From Isoetes taiwanensis (lineage: Eukaryota; Streptophyta; Lycopodiopsida; Isoetales; Isoetaceae), in NCBI GenBank assembly GCA_021234155.1, contig JAJEKV010000071.1, positions 3,098,483 through 3,162,482 of the forward strand: DNA of 64,000 nucleotides. The letters run 5' to 3'. Below the pieces are notes generated by a model. It saw only the letters and a program-made list of their open reading frames with translations, ran no database searches and was not told the DNA's origin. Made by a program: the position numbers and the translations under genes. Below are positions 23,717 through 34,060 of the stretch, piece after piece (positions within the stretch are counted from its first letter, which is position 1; every line of letters begins with the position of its first letter).

Positions 23717-23751
23717 GGCCAGTATATGCCTATCATAGGACCCATCCTAGG

Positions 23752-24965
23752 AATATATGATGTAGTAAACAAAAATGGTTACAATATGTTAGAAATGTAT
23801 AATGGCTTTCTTATATGGCATAGTACCATGTAGTGAGTAGCTGATGATGTTGGATGACCTTTTTTAAAAGCATGTATAAAATTGTTGAAAGCATTTTGAA
23901 ATTCCAAGGCTCTATCTCGAGACAAGTTCTTCGCCATCATCATCTCATACACTTTTTCAAAGCTTGTCCAAAATTTTTTCGTCTGCACAGCTACCATGCC
24001 TCCCCTTGTTAGGTCACGCTCAACATCCACTAGTTGTTGACCATAAGACCATTAACCTGGAGTTCTTAGTCTTCCTGTATACATAATATACATTTTATGT
24101 TAGGCTCAATTATCCATTTAATTTTTAAAATTTTACATGCAAAGATTCTATAAAATTTAACTTAATTAAAAAAGAAGATCAATATGAATACAATTTGAAA
24201 CAACCTGAACGAAAAGCATGAGACATGCAACCTGCATGAGAATGTAAGTGCTCTTGGATCTTTGTAACAGTCGATGAGGGATGTGGCTCTTATAAATCTT
24301 TAAAAAGTAAGACTATGATAACACGAACCTTTAGCTCTTAATCTCCTAAAGCCCACCTATGGCCTATTGAGCATCTTTGCTCAAGAAATGCCGTGCTTTT
24401 GCTCCTCCAAGACTCACAGATTTTGGAACATTTGTCTTATCAGAGGACCACTTCTCATACTTCGTTATCTTCTCTTCACCTTTAAAATGGCATACTAAAG
24501 AATAAGAAGCTTCATAGTTGTAAGGAGCACTTTCTGTTTACCGTTATGTAATCCTACAGCAGAAAGAACTTGTTCTATATTATGCAAGCGTGTGTCACAG
24601 GCAGCTTGGGTTCTTTTATTCCAGCAGAACAGCACGGAAAGGTTAATCGGCCTGTCAACAATGCGAATGAAACATGAAGCATGCAAGGATGGAACTGGGC
24701 TCAAAGGAATATTGATTATGGCATTTTGTGATGTACGAGTTGGTGCTTGTTCTGTTTGTCATATGGAAAACCAACGAGAATCCTTCGCCGAGACCATGCA
24801 GGCAGAAAGGGAGCTCTTGCATTGGCACCTTCAGCAATACCATAAAACACCTAAAAATTTGGGAACCTGTAATGCTGGAACTTTGTGCATTTGCGCAGAG
24901 CAACTTCTTGATCCTTCCATCATTTTGAGAACAATGCAAGTGGCCATTTCTATGAATTGTTGAGG
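23752..24965. mobile_element. Dispersed repeat family R, copy 1 (right part)
   Basis: Continues copy 1 after insertion E. 23,755-23,816 matches 28,221-28,285. 24,115-24,525 matches 11,618-12,010 and 28,290-28,700. 24,525-24,965 matches 28,718-29,083. A minus-strand frame at 23,779-24,030 (83 codons, motif TRGGMVAVQTKKFW) lies in a block absent from copy 3. On minus, 24,490-24,370 reads into a stop after GGAKARHFL, conserved in three copies, which suggests a former coding exon. Confidence 0.65.
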
Positions 24966-25138
24966 TTGTTTCCTAAATCTTATTTAATCACTCTCTTGCT
25001 GCTTTATATGGATGTGGATTTGTTGTGGCTATGGAGTGAACCACAACATGTAACCCTTTAAAGGCATTGCATTTATTGCATTAATTAACGTGATCGTAGG
25101 CAGCTTGTTCATTGTGTGTTGGGTGTTGAATACTTAGA

Positions 25139-25205
25139 TGTTGTTTAATACTTAGATGTTGCAGAGCTGGCATTCGGTCACATTCTTCAGATGCTTCTCT
25201 TTGAG
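25139..25205. repeat. Short dispersed repeat shared with 63,170-63,225
   Basis: The stretch around cttagatgttgcagagctgg recurs near the right edge of the window at 63,170-63,225. Confidence 0.75.
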
Positions 25206-25511
25206 TTGTGTTGATGCTGGCTGTTGTAAGTAGTAAGAGCATTTGAGAATCGGCATAAGAACTATTTGAGGCAGGAGGATGAGAAGGGATGAAGGATTAA
25301 AAAAGGGGGAGGAGGGGAGGATATAAATATAAGCAACAGAGGGAGATGCATATGGATGAACTGGGAAGGCTGGCTAGGTTTCGTATTGCAGACTGACGAG
25401 GGCAGGGAAAAAAACCCAACTGGAATATCAACAGGTTAGCATCAGAGGGAGTGTGATTGATCAGGCGATCAGAGGAGAAGCAGGAAGAGGGGTGGTTAAG
25501 TAAATATTGGA

Positions 25512-26072
25512 TTGCATGTATATGGCGGGCTGAATTCGAGCATAGGGGGCCAAGGCCACCATCAAGGTGGTCTGGGGCTACACAGGAAAAACAACAATCA
25601 TCAGCAACAACAACAACACCATCAGCAGCAGCAGAGGGAGGAGGAAGAGAAGGAGCAAAGCGGGAGCAGCGGGAGGGAGGACAAGGGGAAAGGGCAAGGA
25701 GGGATGGGAGAGGGAGAAATGATCGTTCGGAAGCCTAGAGGCAGGCCACCAGATTCAAAGAACAAGCCAAAGCCTCCCATGCAAGACAACGGAAATGCAA
25801 TGCGGCCTCATGTGTTGGAAACGTTGGCAGCGTTTGCGCGGTGGAGGCAGAGGGGGTTGTGCATACTGGGAGGCAGCGGCACAGTTGCGAACGTAATGCT
25901 CTGGCAACTTGCGGCCCCTAGATCCACCGTCATATTCCATGGTAGATTCGAAATCCTTTCCCTCTCCGGCGCCTTCCTTCCGCCCCTTGCCCACGTCGCC
26001 GTAGCCGGGCTCACTGTTGCATTGGCCGGGACTTCAAGTTATAATGGTGTATATTATAAAGTTTTACCATAA
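25512..26072 (+). pseudogene. AHL-type AT-hook/PPC protein, truncated
   Basis: Resembles plant AT-hook nuclear-localised DNA-binding proteins. Residues 20-70 are rich in H, Q, E and G. The AT-hook core RKPRGRPPDSKNKPKPP covers 73-89. The PPC/DUF296 domain begins near 98 and keeps RGLCILGGSGTVANV and RFEILSLSGAFLP (145-157). The protein ends at 186, just after LAGTSS, where family members continue with the GQGQ-containing strand and the rest of PPC, so trimerisation would be lost. About ten residues before the first PPC strand are also missing. The frame has no ATG until inside the Q-rich and AT-hook region; upstream is a stop. I therefore call it a pseudogene or transduplicated fragment rather than a working regulator. 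Confidence 0.8.
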
Positions 26073-27062
26073 GTGTTAGAGCCCGGCCCTAAATCCAAAG
26101 GTTGAGATTTGAATTATTTCATTTAATGGTTTAGATTTGATGTGGTTGAAGGGCTATCTCGATTAGGGTTCGATGCACAGGGAGTTCGGCATGAGTAGAG
26201 AGTTTGGCTGAGATCAGACCCAAAGACAACAATTAGGTTTTAGGAGACTGCGAGTTTGAGCAGAGACTTGGCTATGGCGGATCCCGTAACTGTAGAGGAG
26301 CATGGCGAATTGTAGAAGAGTGTTTCCTCTGTTTCATGTTTTAGGTTGACTCTATTCCAATTTATCAATCAGAGAGGTGGAGTGTAGCAGGCAAAGTATC
26401 ATGGTGTAAGTATGTATTATCAGTGGCCAAGATTGTTGACCAATTTGTCTTAAACAAAGACTTAATTTTGTATACGAGCATCCATGATTGCTTCTGGTAG
26501 GGTTGAAAAAGAGGTTGGTGCTCTGCATCGCATGCTCAATTGTGTTCTTTGCTCAAACGTCAAATATCCCATTTTATTAGTGCAGACACAGGAAAACACA
26601 TCACTTTATACTTCACTGATTCAGACAATCGCAATGGATAGAACAATAGCTTGATACAATATTCTGAAAAAAACTTCTATTGCAAAGGATTAGGATTAGG
26701 ATCTGGTTGTAGAAATGTATTGTAGATGTGCTTTTTTAAAAGCATTCATGAAGGTGTTTTGGTCATCATGCAAAAAGGAAAATCATGCTGGTAGGTTTCA
26801 CAAAAGAAACAATGATTCGAGTGAGGTTCTTATGTTGTTAGACGAATGGAGTGTGCACATCAATGCTTTTAATCAATGCTTTTACGGAAAGGAAATGGTT
26901 AAGGCAAACTTGGACATACATAAAATGCCAAATTTTCAACATTTTTCAAGCTACTACAATGTGCAATTACACATTGTATAAGCATAATAAAAGTGATACT
27001 TCTTTTATATCCAAGTGTATGACCTAGGCATACACACACTGGATTGATAGCAATTATAAGCA
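26073..27062. other. No recognisable gene
   Basis: AT-rich sequence after the AHL relic. One 88-codon frame (26,715-26,981) has no recognisable motif. No terminal repeats were found that would mark a transposon carrying the AHL fragment. Confidence 0.4.
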
Positions 27063-29083
27063 TTGACAAAGAAAAAAAAAACTCTAAGCATAGTTAAAGT
27101 TACAAGAAATTTATCACGCCGAGCAGCTAGTACTACTTATCAGTGGCATCCTCTTGAGCAAGATGACGATGAACATGCAAATATCACATCTTTGATATTG
27201 TGCAAGAATGGAAGTCTGTATCTGCACTTTGAGCTTCCAACAGATGTTGTTCTTCGATATGTTAGATCTTTGCTTCTAGAGTATGAACCTTCATTGGTAT
27301 TTTTCTTTTGTCTCAATGGCCGAGTCATTCGGGGCCGTAGAAAATTGACAGTAAAATATCATAACTTGAATAATAGACATTGTCACCTAGATGCTCTTTA
27401 TGGGTATTGTATCAAATCCTTATGGGTGTTGTATCAAATCTAATATCATTACAAGCAGAATTAATCTGTCGTGTATTGCAAACCTTAATATATGCATCCC
27501 CATTATTGAAAGAAAGTTGATATTTGTGCACTGCAGGAAGAAAGTTGCAGATATTAAGTAGTTTCAATCAATCAGATATTATGTTATTTCAAATCAATCA
27601 GTTGCATTGAATGTTATGAATGCTTAAATCGATTCAGTTGCTTCGAATGTTATGAAGTCCATATACTAATCCTAATCATAAGTTAAGAATTCGATTTTGT
27701 CAGCATCGTCATTGTCTAACTATGAAGTCCATAGACTAATCCTATATCACCATTCTACAGCTGTTGCTATTGTACACACTGACTTTGTCTTGCCACGCCT
27801 ATCATGGCTCAAACATTACATTAGCTGGTGGTTTATATTATCCTTATCAAGCCTTGCTTATGAAGGCCTAGCACCAACTTATTCTTAATCAAAAAGTTGT
27901 TGACATAAAAATGCCAAGCTTATTTTGTTTGTTTGGAACTACTGCAAATCTCAAATACAAGCATTAACTACTCAAGCATTAACTACTCGAGCTGCTCGGA
28001 TACGAGAATCACGAATATGCTTGCTCGTTTTATTTAACATTCATCTATACACCCTTCAAAGGACCAAACTAACGGACTCCATTTCTTAGTACAAACCCTC
28101 TATTGAGTGCTGCACTGATAAATTGTTCTGAATAATTTGTGTGATTTCTCCATCCGTTCTGCACTGAACTTTGATAAGCTGCCATATTCTTATATAAATC
28201 AGGACAAATGAGCAGATAATATATGATGTAAGGTAAACAAAAATGGTTACAATATGTTTAAAATGTATAATGGCTTTCTTATACTCAATTATCCATCCAT
28301 GTAAATTTTAAAATTTTACATGCAAACATTCTATAAATTTTAACTTAATTAAAAAAGAAGATCAATATGAATACAATTTGAAACAACATAAACAAAATGG
28401 ATGAGACATGCAACCTACATGAGAATATAAGTGCTCTTGGATTTTTGTAACAGTCGATGAGGGATGTGGCTCTTATAAATCTTTAAAAAGTAAGACTATG
28501 ATAACACGAACCTTTATCCCTTAATCTCCTAAAGCTTAATATCTGAGTTACCTATGGCCTATTGAACATCTTCGCTCAAGAAATGCCATGCTTTTGCTCC
28601 TCCAAGACTCATAGATTTTGGAACATCTGTCTTATTAGAGGACCGCTTCTCATACTTCGTTATCTTCACTTCACCTTTAAAATGGCATATTAAAGAATAA
28701 GAAGCTTCATAGTTGGAAGGAGCACTTTCTGCTTACCATTATGTAATCCTGCAGCAGAAAGAACTTGTTCTATATTATGCAAGCTTGTGTCACAGGCAGC
28801 TTGAGGCATTTTGTGATGTACAAGTTGGTGCTTGTTCTGTTTGTCGTATGGAAAACCAACTATAATCCTTTGTTGAGACCATGCAGAAAGGGAGCTCTTG
28901 CATTGGCACCTTCAGCAATACTATAAAACACCTACAAAACTAGTAACGGTGCCCAGCATTGCTGGACATAATTTGGGAACCTGTAATGCTGGAACTTTGT
29001 GCATTTGCACAGAGTAACTTTCTGGCCCTTCCATCATTTTGAGAACAATGCAAGTGACATTTCTATGAATTGTTGAGGTTGTT
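27063..29083. mobile_element. Dispersed repeat family R, copy 3 (lacks E)
   Basis: Starts with a 126-codon frame (27,063-27,443) similar to 10,985-11,320, followed by blocks shared with copy 1. At 28,211-28,230 it preserves the vacant site of insertion E. At 28,936-28,970 it carries a small extra hairpin segment absent from the homologous position near 24,850. Homology stops at 29,083, where an LTR begins. Confidence 0.7.
28938..28970 (-). mobile_element. Helitron-type 3' terminus, about 33-bp insertion
   Basis: On minus: a hairpin gtccagc-aat-gctgggc, then accgtta, then ctag followed by t. This is the standard 3' end of plant Helitrons (stem-loop, short spacer, CTRR, inserted before T). Comparison with the homologous copy near 24,850 shows that about 33 bp are extra here, so only the terminus, not a whole element, separates the two copies. 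Confidence 0.6.
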
Positions 29084-29560
29084 TGATATGGTGGTGCTCG
29101 GGGGAGTGGCTCAGAAAGCAAGAATAAGATAGTTACATGGGAAATGAACATCAGACTTGCACCATGGAGATATTTGTGGAACCTTGAAAAAGGTTGAGAT
29201 CCTATAATTGGCCCACATACCTTTACCTTTTTTCCAAAAGGCTTCTTAATCCCTATATAATGGGAAGAGGCGCGCTTATTGGATTCAGATCCATCTCTAT
29301 CCATGTCTGCTCCCTCAACTGCCTCTTGCCACCTTCCATAAACTCTGTATCTGTTTCTTTAGAGAGGATCCTCTAAGGGTTGACGATCCTAAACCCTCTT
29401 CTAGCTTGACATAAGTTGCGCATGAACTATCTTAGTAACTCTTGTTTTTTGCGAGCCCGGTTGGGTGGAGAGCTTTGGGTTGAAGGCCTGGTTTGGAAAT
29501 CCTTAGTGTTTTAGTGTTGATTTGATTTTTTGATTACTGACTAACCTTTGATTCATAACA
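29084..29560 (+). repeat. LTR of a truncated LTR retrotransposon
   Basis: Begins tgatatggtgg exactly where homology to repeat R ends, and finishes cataaca before a primer-binding site. It is about 477 bp long. No second LTR copy was found downstream, so the element is truncated or rearranged. Confidence 0.6.
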
Positions 29561-29562
29561 AG

Positions 29563-29574
29563 TGGTATCAGAGC
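29563..29574 (+). other. Primer-binding site (tRNA-iMet)
   Basis: tggtatcagagc lies two bases after the LTR end. This confirms LTR-retrotransposon origin of the preceding segment. Confidence 0.9.
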
Positions 29575-30985
29575 AAGGTTCTGATTTCTCTTGGAGCCTG
29601 TAAATAGGAGTTTATGATTTCTGGTTTTCGAAATTTGTATGTTTGAACTAGGGAAATCTAAGTTCAAGTTGACCTTCCACTGCTAATAGAATAAGCTAAG
29701 CTTTTTTGTGATTATAACTAGTCTTTCATGATTTTGAAACTATATTAAAGCCGATGGATTAAGTACTTGATGCTAGCCGAAGCTTCAGATTTGTTGCATC
29801 CTTTAGTGAATATAAAAATTTTTTGATATGAATGTTTAGGATCGAGTAATACTTGCTGAACCCGACTCTGAAGCTGATCCTTATCTTAAAACTCTTGAAG
29901 TTCTTCTGGTATCTCAGTGTTCATTGCTTGTGGTATCCTACTTAAGTGATAAATGTTCAGTAAAATTAGCTTGGTTTGCCAATCTTACCTTTTCGGTGAT
30001 GAAAAAGGGAATCTTTCCCTTTGAAATGCTGTTTAGATATTTAAATCAAAGTCCTTGCCAAGCAAACCTGTTGTGCAGAACCCCCAAAAGAAAAGCTATT
30101 TGATAAATGTAGTGGCTTAAAATCAGTGTCGAATCTTGAATATGGAAGAATATTTGTGTTAGAATCACCGGATTTATCCTCAGGGCGCCATACCTAAATC
30201 TTTTAGTCACTCTTCATGGTGGTTCCAGATCGATTTTGTTCTTTCCTACAGCCGTATTACTTCTGCATTTTACCTTCTAGACTATACTTGTATGCTGGAA
30301 AGCAGCCGCCATGCCTGATCCTAAAACCTCTGAAGCCGCTGACAAACTTCATACCACAGACAGATTTAATCTTCGTTGCCTGTTGCCGAAGTCGACTACT
30401 CGAGGACCCTAAAGCTGCAGATTTCAGTAACCCTAACGTTGACCTTTATGTTTTAAGAATTTCGATGGCTTTAAGGGTATTTCTAAAACAATGCCTTTAC
30501 GATATTTTTTTAATCCATTATTTACAAGAGTATAGCATGTGTTTGCTTGGACTAAGATAAAGGGACATGAAATGTTCAACGGTAAGGGCATACTTGTACT
30601 ATGGAAAAACTTTTACCCTTAAAACCTTGTTATAAGCTTCAAATTTTGTCTAGATGGACTCGGGAAGAATTATTCTATATTTAGTTGTGGTTTAGCAATG
30701 AGTGAGTTTTAAGAACTGATGTATTTCTATGGGGGATGATTCAAAAATTAAGTTCTAATTTTAAAATCTAAAAACTGAAAAGCTTGATGGTAATGGTTCA
30801 ATGCTAACTAAGTTCACTTTGGCATATCAGGTGGGAAATTTTCGTGAACTTATGTTAGGTGACACATGCAGTTATTGGCATTATAACCCAAAGTACCATA
30901 TCATTTGGTTGGGTTTGCAGGTTCTAAAGTCGTGATTGAGTTTTCGTAGGACATGGACATTACGATGTAAATGAGACTTACGGAG
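29575..30985 (+). other. Leader remnant of the truncated LTR element
   Basis: Follows the primer-binding site as the untranslated leader would. A 114-codon frame (30,216-30,560) shows no gag motif. No pol domain was seen. The right limit is uncertain. Confidence 0.35.
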
Positions 30986-30990
30986 GAGTA

Positions 30991-31950
30991 TGTGACGTCC
31001 CCTACTTCCTCTACGATGCTCCCATCGTATTAGAAGGCGGAGTTCATCCCCCTGACAGCCAAACTGGCAGGGGCCATCCACCTGGCGCCAATCCCAAGAA
31101 CTGGGCCAGTGAGGAAGAGTGGATGGGTCATTTGTCCCGTCTTCCTTCGGGTCATCCTAGCTGTGGAAGCACGAATAAACATGAGCACATAACATCAATA
31201 CATCAATAAAGTCACCCCGAAGGGCGAATACATCACAACATAACACGAGTAATATCATCAATATACATAACAGCAACAAAAAGGGAATCCTACCCAGGGC
31301 TCAGACTCATGGAGGATCGACTGACGGCTTGGGCCTCCAGAAGTCAATGCAAACCGAATTCATGGCAAATGGATGGGGCTGGCATAAGAACATGGCTGTT
31401 GGGTAGTCCACTCCATCCGCCCCTCCCGTGCACACTTTGCAGAGTAGGTTGAAAAGTATTGGGACCGGACCGTAGCCTGCCGGGTGCATAGCCAAGAGGG
31501 CTACTGCTGCGTTGCATCTCCCCAGTCCCGATGAGGCAGGAGGAGAGTCACCTCCCCTCCAGAGGCATGCATGCCCATCACATGCGGCTAGAGGGCCACT
31601 GCCCGTATTCGACTCGAACCCCATTGAAGGTGACGCATCACCCAAGAGGTGTCGAGCTCATGTCTTGCCCACATGCAGTGGCAAACCATTAAGCCTAGCC
31701 CACTAAGATCCCCGGTAGGCTTTACACACCAGAGGGATCAATCTGTGATGGGACAAGTCCCCCTTATCCACCGGTCTAGCCCTGCCACCCACAACCAGAC
31801 GGGCTCCTGTGCATGGGCCGCATTAATTGGGAATTAATGAGGCTATCTAGGATCGTCTGCTACAGAGGCTTTCAGGGTCTCTACCTCCCTTCCCAATACA
31901 TAGCAGAGCATAGAGTGGAATCACCAGAGTCATCAAAGAACTGAAATGTA
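30991..31950 (+). repeat. GC-rich block, probable LTR fragment (gypsy-like)
   Basis: Starts tgtgacgtcccc, similar to the chromovirus LTR start at 37,566 (tgtgacgttcc on minus). It differs sharply from its AT-rich surroundings in composition. No matching end, primer site or target duplication was found. Frames here (for example 31,307-31,645 on minus) look incidental. Confidence 0.4.
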
Positions 31951-32520
31951 GAATAACATCTAATCTATCTACCTAAATATCCAGAGTTAGGTTCCTTTGT
32001 TAGAGCTTGTGATCTCAGGATCTATAAGGCCTCTAAGGCTGAATTAACATGCTAAACCAGCTCATTGCCGGACTAAAAGTCGGCATTGGACAACAGAATA
32101 ATCATTCACACAAGGAGCGCAAAAATGAACTAACACATTAAACTGGTACCAAACTGCCTAAAAACCATGGTATACGTGGTTTTTTATGCACGAATTTATC
32201 TGATAGAAGAAAACCACATACCATAGTGGTTTGTTGAGACTATAGTGATTTATGACATGGTTATCCATGTTGGTTATTTGAACTATAATGGATTCTTAAA
32301 GCTAGCTAAGGTTTATGAGATAGTTTCATGCATACAATAGTGGTTTATTAAAACTAGTAATAGTTTCTTAAAAGTATCTTGAATATATCATGCCTTGAAT
32401 GCCAGTTTTATTATACCCAATATCATATGTATATGACATGGATTTAAGACATTTAAGCTCATTGGGCACATGTTTTATGGGTGCTCAAGCTTTATGATGA
32501 TATGATTGGTTGAATGACCT
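31951..32520. other. No recognisable gene
   Basis: AT-rich sequence with repeated ggttt-type words (for example near 32,170-32,340), without clear period or gene. Confidence 0.4.
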
Positions 32521-32578
32521 ATAAGAACTCGTTATTATATATTTATTTCTTTGGGTTTTTCTTTTTTTCCTTTTTTGG

Positions 32579-32720
32579 CGGGGTTTTGGGGAGGGGTGGG
32601 GGGTTGTTGTTGAAGCTATCGGTGTTGTGTGCATATGATGGGCAAATGTTTTATGAACTTTGTGCAAGGAGTCGTATTATATATCATCATGGTCTATATT
32701 AAACCCCCCGGCACCCCCCC
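32579..32720. repeat. G-rich / C-rich foldback with quadruplex-type run
   Basis: Four G tracts (32,580-32,583, 32,588-32,591, 32,593-32,596, 32,598-32,603) with loops of 4, 1 and 1 bases form an ideal intramolecular G-quadruplex pattern. About 100 bp on, C tracts at 32,704-32,709 and 32,713-32,720 form an inverted partner, so this may be a decayed foldback element. Confidence 0.6.
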
Positions 32721-32933
32721 CGTGTGAATATGCACCCAAACCAAAGGGGGTTTAAGGGGGATTTTAATTTAAATGTGTTGGACCCAATGGTTGTGTTAAT
32801 TAATGTCAATGGTAGTTATGTGTTGGTTGTTAATGTCAATGGTTGTTATATGTTGGTTGTTATGTGTTGGGGGATTTAATTTTTATATGTTGGATGTTAA
32901 TGGTTTGTGTTGCAAAAAAAAAATTTTATTTTG

Positions 32934-32948
32934 GCCCCTTCGGGGCCT
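32934..32948. other. Short GC hairpin
   Basis: ggcccc-ttc-ggggcc is a perfect 6-bp stem with a 3-base loop, next to an A/T homopolymer run. Function unknown. Confidence 0.5.
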
Positions 32949-33560
32949 TAGGGATGCCCCCAAAGCAGCAAAAATTTTAGAATTGAACCCGAAAAAAAAC
33001 TAGAATTCATTTAAGGCTTTCATCACCTGTAGCTTTTGAATTTCATCACAATAAAAAAGTAAAAGTTACCATAAAAATAGAGCGGATTGATCCCATTATC
33101 CTGAAAGTCATAAAGTTTGCAACACCCATACACAAACATTTTTCAACTGGAATTTAACAGCAGCCTTTGGCCTCCATGGATTCTTGTGGTGAGAAACCAA
33201 AGTGGGAAACTTTTCTGCTTGTTAGCACAAGGATAACTGCCTCAAAATCTAAAAATGCATGGTAATTTTTTGCAACCTTCATTCAAAATGAGCCATAAAA
33301 CAATATCCAATAGCGCAATCCTGTATTAATCTGCTGGTAGGATGTGAAAGCCTACCAAACCCGGCCGAAAAATTGCTGTTTTAGCATAGATAACTTAACC
33401 AAACATATTCATATCATACACCATCAAAAAGATCTCCGACAGAGCTTTCCAACGCAATAAAAATCATCTCAAACAGAGCTCTGGATCAAAAGTTATGATA
33501 AGAAATGTGTTGCCGGCAGGGAAACTGCACTACATGCGCCCTTCAAGCCCTTCATGTGCC

Positions 33561-33731
33561 CATTATGCACCATACACACAAAAAGAGGGCTTTTGTTGTG
33601 AGCCATTGGTTGTTGACCATTATGCACCACACGCACAAAAAGAGAGCTTTTGTTGTGAGCCATTGGTTGTTGACCATTATGCACCACACACACAAAAAAG
33701 GGGCTTTTGTTGTGAGCCATTGGTTGTTGAC
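33561..33731. repeat. 57-bp minisatellite, three units
   Basis: Units start at 33,561, 33,618 and 33,675, each with cattatgcacca and ending ggttgttgac. The period is a multiple of three, so all overlapping frames stay open through the array. That alone explains the several 60-110-codon frames here. The next unit is interrupted by the MITE at 33,736. Confidence 0.95.
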
Positions 33732-33735
33732 CATT

Positions 33736-34056
33736 GGGTAAAAGCATGTTAGGGTGTACCACTTTTGGAACCTGCAAAAGTTCATACACTAGGTACTTCA
33801 GAACTGGGTACTTTCTCATTTTTATTTTCATTAAAACTAGTACAAAAGTCCAAAATAAAAGTCAAGGACGCATTAATATTCAAAGTTAAGATAAAGATAA
33901 TGCTACCGGAGACCAAAATATATATAAAAGTTCTAAAATGTAACTTTTATTGAGATATTACACGTGTACCCAGTACCCAGTCCTGGGTACCTTTTTAGGT
34001 ACTTTTTTGGTCACTAAATAATACTTTTTAAGGGACACCCTAACATGCTTTTACCC
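33736..34056. mobile_element. MITE 2, 4-bp TSD (catt)
   Basis: A 321-bp non-coding foldback element. Terminal inverted repeats begin gggtaaaagcatgttagggt, with direct repeat catt at 33,732-33,735 and 34,057-34,060. Further imperfect inverted matches (ggtacc and gggtac words) lie inside. It inserted exactly at the edge of the 57-bp minisatellite. Its ends are related to MITE 1 at 678-927. Confidence 0.85.
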
Positions 34057-34060
34057 CATT

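Larger units (their letters stand above)
12970..23751. mobile_element. 10.8-kb compound insertion E in repeat R
   Basis: The left flank (ending agcagataat) and right flank (starting atatgatgta) are contiguous in the sister repeat at 28,211-28,230. This fixes both borders. Candidate target duplication is aat (12,967-12,969 and 23,752-23,754). The left end begins gccacggttct with a 12-bp perfect stem and 4-base loop (12,974-13,001). The right end is acccatcctagg. At 16,840-17,027 inverted copies of both ends lie back to back, separated by att. The strand bias flips from T/C-rich (13.0-16.08 kb) to A/G-rich (16.08-23.7 kb). Apart from an inserted LINE, no transposase or other protein is visible. 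The class is unknown. Confidence 0.75.

Noticed and set aside
30991-31950. Complete solo LTR
   Set aside because: Only a plausible start was seen; no end and no target duplication. Kept as a fragment only.
33493-33831. Repetitive 'protein' frames on both strands
   Set aside because: They arise from a 57-bp minisatellite whose period is a multiple of three, so every frame stays open.
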